This document shows positions 5,133-9,584 of a stretch of 9,584 nucleotides of DNA, piece by piece. Made by a program: the position numbers and the translations under genes. Source of the DNA: Nitrospinales bacterium (GTDB lineage: Bacteria; Nitrospinota_A; UBA7883; JACRGQ01); NCBI GenBank assembly GCA_023248615.1, contig JAHFEI010000005.1:1-9584 (forward strand), in the 5' to 3' direction. Under the pieces are notes generated by a model. The model was not told the origin of the DNA. It saw only the letters and a list, made by a program, of their open reading frames with translations, and made no database searches. Positions within the stretch are counted from its first letter, which is position 1, and each line of letters begins with the position of its first letter.

Positions 5133-5795
5133 TTATGCCCTAGTTTTCGAGGCGCGTTTTTTTGTCGTTTTTTTCCCGGCTCCGCCGTGCAGGTAGTATT
5201 CCGAAAGCTCCTTGCGCAGGAAAAGCCGCGCCCGGTGCAGTCGCGACTTCACCGCAGGCACGCTTATCTTCAGCGCCACTGCCGTCTCCTCCGCCGAAAG
5301 CCCCTCCATGTCGCGCAGTACGAAGGTTATGCGGTATTTTTCTTCAAGCTTCATCAGCGACCGTTCGATATGGTCGTTCAATTCCTTTGTCAACAATTCA
5401 TCTGCCGGAACGCTGTGCCAGTTGGAAGTGGCAAGCTCGTTTATCTCTTGGTCTTTTGGGACAAGGTCGTCAAGCGAGAGGTGGTATCCCGGCTCGTTTT
5501 TCCTCCTGCGTTTACTTTTCATGCACGAGGTGGAGGCGATGCGGTACAGCCATGTTTTGAAAGAGGCCTCGCCACGGAAGCCTTCAAGGTAGCGGTAGGC
5601 GGTAAGGAACGTTTCCTGTACCATATCCTTCGCCCTGTCGCCGCATCCGCACATACGTTGCAGGAAACCATATATCTTCACTTCGTAGCGGCCCATTAAT
5701 TCCTCGAACGCCGCCTTGTCGCCGGACTTAAACCTGTCCACCGCCTTAAAGTCGCGCTCTTTCGCGATATCCGGCGGTGAAATAGTTTGGCTCAT
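5133..5795 (-). CDS. RNA polymerase sigma factor, ECF (RpoE-like) family
   Basis: The 220-residue protein has the two domains of ECF sigma factors. Sigma-2 (about residues 25-95) includes AFEELMGRYEVKIYGFLQRM, DMVQETFLTAYRYL and FKTWLYRIA, for core binding and -10 melting. Sigma-4 (about 150-205) includes LEEKYRITFVLRDMEGLSAEETA and VPAVKSRLHRARLFLRKEL, the -35 helix-turn-helix. The linker carries a basic patch (KSKRRRK), and a lysine/arginine-rich tail (KKTTKKRASKTRA) follows sigma-4. ATG 5795 is chosen because AAGGA lies just before it and the protein then begins like other ECF factors; ATGs at 5807 and 5825 are possible alternatives. No anti-sigma gene is adjacent in the window, which is unusual for the class. 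The methyltransferase follows at 20 bases. Confidence 0.9.
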   Translation of the reverse strand: MSQTISPPDIAKERDFKAVDRFKSGDKAAFEELMGRYEVKIYGFLQRMCGCGDRAKDMVQETFLTAYRYLEGFRGEASFKTWLYRIASTSCMKSKRRRKNEPGYHLSLDDLVPKDQEINELATSNWHSVPADELLTKELNDHIERSLMKLEEKYRITFVLRDMEGLSAEETAVALKISVPAVKSRLHRARLFLRKELSEYYLHGGAGKKTTKKRASKTRA

Positions 5796-6034
5796 ATTTC
5801 CTTCCATGCGCGGGTCGCCCGGCATTTGTTTTTCATTTCCGCCAGCGTCTTATTCAAGGGTGCTGGTTTGCCTGTCAAGGATGAAGCCAAGAATTGCCGG
5901 AAAAGTTTTCCTGTCCATCTTTTCTCCCGAATAGATTAGGCCATGTCGAGTGGTTACGTTATCAAATTGGGCTACCAAAAACCACTATTAAAGGGATTGG
6001 CCTAAGGATACGCCAAGGTTCGTGAGTGCGCGGG
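5796..6034. other. Intergenic region upstream of the sigma factor with nested inverted repeats
   Basis: No gene is seen here. A nested inverted structure spans 5936-6005: outer arms TTAGGCCA (5936-5943) and TGGCCTAA (5998-6005), inner arms AGTGGTT (5949-5955) and AACCACT (5980-5986). It has no U-tract, so it is not a standard terminator. A perfect 13-base palindrome, GGAAAAGTTTTCC, lies at 5899-5911. On the - strand a TTGACA at 5873-5878 could be a -35 for the sigma gene, but no good -10 follows at the right distance. Confidence 0.4.
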
Positions 6035-7156
6035 CTACGCCTGTGCTACGGCGCGGATGATACCGGTTATCTCCTCCACCTGCGCCAGCGGCAGGTAGGG
6101 GTGCATAGGCAGGCTGAAAATTCCCTTTGCCACCTCTTCGCTCACGGGGAAATCTCCCTTTGAATACCCCAGGTATTTGTATGCCTGCTGTAGGTGTAGC
6201 GGGATGGGATAGTACACTGCGGTCGGGATGCCAGCCGCCCCCAGAGCCGCCACAATTTTGTCCTTTTTCGGGGAAACGACGGAGTACTGTGCCCATGCGC
6301 TCTCAAGCCCCTCTGGAATCTTCTGGAGTTTCACGGAGTCCTTAAGCCCTTGCGCATATGCATTGGCTACCTCCTGCCGGAGTTTTAGCTCTCCCGGGAA
6401 AATTTCAAGCTTAGGCAAAAGTATGGCGGCCTGTATGGTGTCGAACCTTCCGTTTATCCCGATTCTCACGTTGTCGTATTTGTCCGGCCCCATGCCGTGT
6501 ATCCGAACGGAGCGCATAGCCGCCGCCAATTCGTCACTGTCCGTAAAAATCGCGCCGCCGTCACCGTACACACCTAGCGGTTTTGCCGGGAAAAAACTGG
6601 TTACGGCCACTTCGCCAATCGAGCCTATTTTTTTGCCATGGTAAAGGCCGCCAAACCCCTGGCAGGCATCGTCTATCACAAACAGGCCGTGCTCCTTGGC
6701 AACCGCGAGTATGCGGTTGAAGTCCGCAGGTAGCCCGAAAATATCCACCGGGATTATTCCGCGCGGGGTGTACCCATCCCTTTTCGCCTTGGCAATAGCT
6801 ACGGGCAGAAGGTCCGGGTTGATGTTGAATGTGTCGGGATCGATATCCACAAGCACCGGGGTCGCTCCGAGGAGGCTCACAACCTCCGCCGTTGCCATAA
6901 AGGTAAAGGTGGTGGTAAAAATTGCGTCCCCCGGCTCTACATCGTATGCCATAAGGGCCATCAATAGTGCGTCGGTGCCGGATGAACATGTGAGGCAGTG
7001 TTTTACCCCGGCAAATTCCGCCAGCCGCCTTTCCGCTTCCGCGACTTCAGGCCCCATGATGTAATTGCCGTGATCTAGGACTTTCTTTATCCCTGCGTCT
7101 ATTTTGTCTCTTATGTTTTTTTGTTGGGCAGCCAAGTCGATAAAGCTGATTTTCAT
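6035..7156 (-). CDS. DegT/DnrJ/EryC1-family PLP-dependent sugar aminotransferase, WbpE-like
   Basis: The 373-residue protein is full length for the family and colinear with WbpE, which aminates a 3-keto UDP-GlcNAcA sugar for surface polysaccharide. The resemblance is close at the start (SFIDLAAQQKNIRDKIDAGI), in NYIMGPEVAEAERRLAEFAG, and in PAKPLGVYGDGGAIFT and SLPMHPYLP. The cofactor residues are in place: Lys192 for the Schiff base, Asp163 in VIDDACQ for the pyridine nitrogen, and SSGTDALL for the phosphate. It probably acts in the cytoplasm on a nucleotide-linked keto-sugar. The exact substrate cannot be told, since no other sugar genes are adjacent. ATG 7156 follows GAGGAAG. It has its own promoter and is separated by a terminator from the porin gene upstream. 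Confidence 0.9.
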   Translation of the reverse strand: MKISFIDLAAQQKNIRDKIDAGIKKVLDHGNYIMGPEVAEAERRLAEFAGVKHCLTCSSGTDALLMALMAYDVEPGDAIFTTTFTFMATAEVVSLLGATPVLVDIDPDTFNINPDLLPVAIAKAKRDGYTPRGIIPVDIFGLPADFNRILAVAKEHGLFVIDDACQGFGGLYHGKKIGSIGEVAVTSFFPAKPLGVYGDGGAIFTDSDELAAAMRSVRIHGMGPDKYDNVRIGINGRFDTIQAAILLPKLEIFPGELKLRQEVANAYAQGLKDSVKLQKIPEGLESAWAQYSVVSPKKDKIVAALGAAGIPTAVYYPIPLHLQQAYKYLGYSKGDFPVSEEVAKGIFSLPMHPYLPLAQVEEITGIIRAVAQA

Positions 7157-7200
7157 TTCTTCCTCTTTTTTACCGGTTAAAAGCGCCGTATCGCAAGTGG

Positions 7201-7229
7201 GTTATACTTTAAGGCCTGGACATTTTCAA
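7201..7229 (-). promoter_or_regulatory. Predicted sigma70 promoter of the aminotransferase gene
   Basis: On the - strand TTGAAA (7224-7229) and TATAAC (7201-7206) are separated by exactly 17 bases. Transcription would start near 7194, about 37 bases before the ATG at 7156. It lies just past the porin terminator, so the two genes are separate units. Confidence 0.6.
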
Positions 7230-7254
7230 TATCTATTTCCCGCGCGCAAGGGGC

Positions 7255-7297
7255 GTGGAAAAGAAGGAGCCCCGGGGTGTGTGTCAAACCCCGGGGC
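7255..7297 (-). terminator. Intrinsic terminator of the porin-cytochrome gene
   Basis: GCCCCGGGGT (7269-7278) and ACCCCGGGGC (7288-7297) form a perfect 10-bp G+C-rich stem with a 9-base loop. Read on the - strand it is followed by a T-rich run (TCCTTCTTTTCC, 7268-7257). It lies 40 bases after the stop of the porin gene. A short run of GAG repeats (about 7322-7336) separates the two. Confidence 0.8.
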
Positions 7298-7336
7298 CGA
7301 GGGAATGGAATCGGGCTTAGAGAGGAGGAGGAGGAG

Positions 7337-8761
7337 TTAGATCGCCCAATCCCATAGGAGAAACACCTTATTTTGTTGGTTATAGACTTTTCCGGCCAGG
7401 TCGGTCCTTGCCTGTTCGTTCGACGTGTCCAAAGTCCACTGGATGCTAATCTTGGCATTTTGTACTGGTAGCATTTCCAGCTTGAAATCATATTGCGAGG
7501 CGGTGGCACCGGGTATGTTAGTGGTGGTGTCGTTATAGGTTTCGTTATATCCCGGCACTGCGGAGTTCCCGTACCGTGCGCCGAAAACAATGCGCGAGCT
7601 GAAATTGTAAATCCACGACAGCCCCAACCCCGTGCGCCGTACACCATCCCTTGAGTAAGTGTTGCCGCTTGCCGAGGTTCTCTTGTCTATCAGGAAATCG
7701 TTCCAATCGTATGCCAATTCTGTCTGCCATCTTTCAGCCGCATAACTCAAGGTCATTATGTAGTCCTGTGTCTTTTCGTCCGGCGCCATCCTGTCCGGAG
7801 CAAAATCCGTGGCGGCTGTGGCCGTTTGTCCGGGCAAATAGCTGTAGTAAGAAGCGGAGGCCTGTTTTTGCAACAAAAGTTCTCCGCTCTTGTTGCCCCA
7901 ATAGCGGAACGAACCGGCAAACCCGCCGATATCCAGACGGCCCATCAATCCGTACGCGCTTCCTCTGGAACTGACCGAGGTAACTTGCCTGGTGCCTGTG
8001 GCCACAACCACATCGTAGGAAAACGGCCCGTTGTCCGGGTTGCCAAAAAGCCGAACTCCGGTATCGGTGTACCCCGATGCCATGCCTTGATCCCGGCCTC
8101 CGGTGTTCGATGTTCCAAAAAACGCCGGGTTGGCGCCGCCAAACCATTCCCTGTTAGGTGAAACGGCGTCCGAATCCGCAGTACGCAGGGCTCCCATGTC
8201 GATGCCGGTGTAACCCGGGCCGAAAAGGTTTGCGAAGCGGATGTACCCTTGCTCTATCTGCGTGTCGCCCAGCTTGTAGGAGAAGAAATATGCCGCGTCT
8301 TGGTCTACCGTCCCTGCCGCATAAATCCTGGCCCTGTTTCCTTCGGTGCAACAGGGGAAGTTATTGGCGAGTTTTCCTTGCGGCCCGCTGGCTGGCTGGA
8401 AAAGGGAGAGTCCGCCATCAAGCCGCAGGCTGACAGGAGGGTTTGCCTTGCCGGTGTCCAGATGGAGGTCAAAGGATGGGGTGATCTTTCCAACATCCGC
8501 CCCGTCGCGCGAGCCTTCCAGTTGGTACCCGTTTAGTTTGAAGTGCCACCCTACCGAGTTGAGCTTTGGCCAGTTTGAGTGGCACATGGAGCAGGGAGCC
8601 GAGTATTTTTTTGCAAAGGCCGGAATAGCCTCCGCCACTTGGGCGGAAACAACAATGGCGGCAAGAGCCAGTACGGCTATAAAAACTCCGCGTGACGCAG
8701 AATTTAAAATATTTTTGGGCGAGATTGTGCTTTGAGCTTTCAGAGTGCAATTAATGGTCAA
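7337..8761 (-). CDS. Cyc2-like fused monoheme cytochrome c-outer membrane porin
   Basis: The 474-residue precursor has a signal peptide with hydrophobic core GVFIAVLALAAIVV and a likely cut after AEA (residue 45). The mature protein opens IPAFAKKYSAPCSMCHSNW. The heme c motif is C57-S-M-C60-H61, followed by PKLNSVGWHFKLNGY. This closely follows the Cyc2 signature (A.P.FAR..G..C..CH...P.L..FG..FK..GY) of porin-cytochromes that take electrons from outside the cell, as in iron oxidation. The rest has alternating aromatic and polar strands with glycine and asparagine-rich turns, as expected for an outer-membrane barrel, and the total length matches Cyc2. TTG 8761 is the start because AAGGAGG lies six bases before it. 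No partner cytochromes are in the window, so the electron donor is unknown; related uncharacterised heme-porins are the alternative. Confidence 0.8.
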   Translation of the reverse strand: MTINCTLKAQSTISPKNILNSASRGVFIAVLALAAIVVSAQVAEAIPAFAKKYSAPCSMCHSNWPKLNSVGWHFKLNGYQLEGSRDGADVGKITPSFDLHLDTGKANPPVSLRLDGGLSLFQPASGPQGKLANNFPCCTEGNRARIYAAGTVDQDAAYFFSYKLGDTQIEQGYIRFANLFGPGYTGIDMGALRTADSDAVSPNREWFGGANPAFFGTSNTGGRDQGMASGYTDTGVRLFGNPDNGPFSYDVVVATGTRQVTSVSSRGSAYGLMGRLDIGGFAGSFRYWGNKSGELLLQKQASASYYSYLPGQTATAATDFAPDRMAPDEKTQDYIMTLSYAAERWQTELAYDWNDFLIDKRTSASGNTYSRDGVRRTGLGLSWIYNFSSRIVFGARYGNSAVPGYNETYNDTTTNIPGATASQYDFKLEMLPVQNAKISIQWTLDTSNEQARTDLAGKVYNQQNKVFLLWDWAI

Positions 8762-8765
8762 CGTG

Positions 8766-8787
8766 ATCCTCCTTGATAGAGGAGGAT
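8766..8787 (-). promoter_or_regulatory. Hairpin sequestering the porin gene's Shine-Dalgarno
   Basis: On the - strand ATCCTCC (8787-8781) pairs perfectly with GGAGGAT (8772-8766) across an 8-base loop. The second arm contains most of the AAGGAGG ribosome site of the TTG start at 8761. In a message starting upstream, this stem would hide the site and limit translation. If the promoter at 8783-8811 is the one used, transcription would begin inside the loop and the stem would not form. Confidence 0.45.
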
Positions 8788-8811
8788 ACAGATTCGGAAA
8801 ATAGAAGTCAA
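8783..8811 (-). promoter_or_regulatory. Predicted sigma70 promoter of the porin-cytochrome gene
   Basis: On the - strand TTGACT (8806-8811) and TATCCT (8783-8788) are 17 bases apart. An A+T-rich tract upstream (about 8818-8845) could serve as an UP element; it contains the palindrome TAAAATAT-TT-ATATTTTA (8822-8839), a possible operator. The -10 is weak in its second half. A second, upstream possibility within the A+T tract is TTACCA-17-TATTTT. Confidence 0.45.
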
Positions 8812-8954
8812 GTGCATTTATTAAAATATTTATATTTTATTTTCTTGGTAAGCCTGCGCTTTAACATCTGCACAATCTGTCCAAAATCGAAATCAGTGTA
8901 GTGCCGGGAGGACGCACCTTGACCCTTTTACTTCTCTATCCTTGCCAAAAGCTT

Positions 8955-8960
8955 TATAAT
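8955..8960 (+). promoter_or_regulatory. Possible -10 element (TATAAT) for the CHASE2 gene
   Basis: A perfect TATAAT lies 52 bases before the GTG at 9013 on the + strand. The base at -35 distance (TTCTCT, 8932-8937) is poor, so the site is tentative or depends on an activator. Confidence 0.3.
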
Positions 8961-9012
8961 TTCCGCAGTTACCAATAAAAAATTTGGATTTCCATGTTTT
9001 TGGGGTGAAACG

Positions 9013-9584
9013 GTGAAACAGAGAAAGGCATTTAATGTTGTCCTGATATCTATTGCCGTATTTTCCCTCACTATGCTTTTGGACTTTGCCGGGCTGTTTG
9101 CGAGGCTGGAGAACGACCTGTACGACACCGCAGTAAAAATTGTGCGTCTAAAAAAGCCAGCCTCCGGTAAGGTGGCAATAATCCTAATCGACGAAGCGTC
9201 ACTTCAGGCTCTTGAGCCTGTGGTGGGCAGGTGGCCTTGGCCGAGGGCGATTTATTCCGACCTTTTTGAGTTCCTTGCCATGGGCCAGCCAAAGGCGGTG
9301 CTTATGGATATCCTTTTCACCGAGACTCAGGAAGTGCGCGGGCCTGGCGGAAGCCTTGGAGTAAACGACAGTAGCCTGGTGCGGGCGACGGGCAGGCATC
9401 CCTTTGTTTACCACGGCATGCAATTGTTGAAAGACGAGGAGGATGAAAAAAACCGGTCGTTGTTGAACCGCCAGATGCCGGAGGGTTTTGTATCCCGTTT
9501 TGCCTTGCGCAACATACTGGTCTCGCATCCGGAAAAATCGCTGAATAATAATTACTATCTCCCTTTTAAGGAGTTGTCCGAATC
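9013..9584 (+). CDS. CHASE2-domain transmembrane receptor, N-terminal part (partial, runs off the window)
   Basis: The frame from GTG 9013 is open to the window end (190 codons). Residues 8-28 are a hydrophobic helix (NVVLISIAVFSLTMLLDFAG) acting as the first membrane anchor. The rest is the start of a CHASE2 sensor domain, extracytoplasmic in known proteins: LENDLYDTAVKI, then VAIILIDEASLQAL, GRWPWPRAIYSDLFEFL and KAVLMDILFTE, the domain's hallmark strands. CHASE2 receptors usually end in an adenylate/guanylate cyclase, histidine kinase or diguanylate cyclase; which one lies outside the window. The start is preceded by GGGGTG as a plausible ribosome site, and no other start codon suits the frame nearby. 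It diverges from the porin-cytochrome gene across about 250 bases that hold the regulatory sites for both. Confidence 0.88.
   Translation, partial: MKQRKAFNVVLISIAVFSLTMLLDFAGLFARLENDLYDTAVKIVRLKKPASGKVAIILIDEASLQALEPVVGRWPWPRAIYSDLFEFLAMGQPKAVLMDILFTETQEVRGPGGSLGVNDSSLVRATGRHPFVYHGMQLLKDEEDEKNRSLLNRQMPEGFVSRFALRNILVSHPEKSLNNNYYLPFKELSE

Noticed and set aside
7320..7336. GAG-rich trinucleotide run just after the porin stop
   Set aside because: Too short and outside any gene to suggest phase variation; treated as a minor simple repeat.
9199..9528. A 109-codon - strand frame at the right edge
   Set aside because: Antisense to the CHASE2 receptor, whose motifs are unmistakable on the + strand.
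1..9584. Search by eye for tRNA, rRNA, CRISPR arrays and riboswitches
   Set aside because: No spaced direct-repeat array and no recognisable structured RNA gene was seen on either strand.

Overview
The window comes from a Gram-negative, motile bacterium. It has outer-membrane barrel, chemotaxis and CHASE2 receptor genes, and non-mobile genes of medium G+C. The heme-bearing porin resembles the Cyc2-type porin-cytochromes of iron-oxidising and related lineages. The taxon cannot be fixed from sequence alone; a Nitrospirota-, Nitrospinota- or Desulfobacterota-like lineage is only a guess.

Layout. At the left edge is the last 45 codons of a CheA-like gene, followed on the + strand by a gene fusing a CheD deamidase domain to a CheB-type receiver domain (159-1097). 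Bases 1199-4450 are a complete 3,252-bp IS1-like transposon with perfect 22-bp terminal inverted repeats and an 8-bp target duplication (GCTTTTTC, 1191-1198 and 4451-4458). It interrupts a class I SAM-dependent methyltransferase gene on the - strand. The body of that gene lies at 4426-5112, and its last 27 codons are stranded at 1115-1198, 3.2 kb away. Joining the two across one copy of the duplication restores one 245-codon reading frame. Upstream of the methyltransferase, on the same strand, is an ECF sigma factor. Then come a WbpE-like DegT-family aminotransferase and a Cyc2-like porin with an N-terminal c-type heme motif and a strong terminator. At the right edge a divergent + strand gene begins a CHASE2 receptor that runs out of the window.

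The transposon carries passengers. Next to its left end is a small KGG-motif basic protein. Facing it is a three-gene - strand operon: a HigB-type toxin, a HigA antitoxin fused to an ImmA/IrrE metalloprotease domain, and a conserved-looking 153-residue protein. The transposase lies at the right end, diverging from higB across a compact bidirectional promoter. The HigA-ImmA frame is broken by one TAA codon just after the HExxH motif, but stays open in the same frame for 111 more codons. The passenger block is clearly more A+T-rich than the transposase and host genes. The toxin-antitoxin pair may act as an addiction module that helps keep the element in place; this is an inference.

The most rewarding items are the cargo-carrying IS1-like element with its fully reconstructed insertion site, the Cyc2-like porin, the nonsense-interrupted HigA-ImmA gene, and the CheD-receiver fusion without a methylesterase domain.
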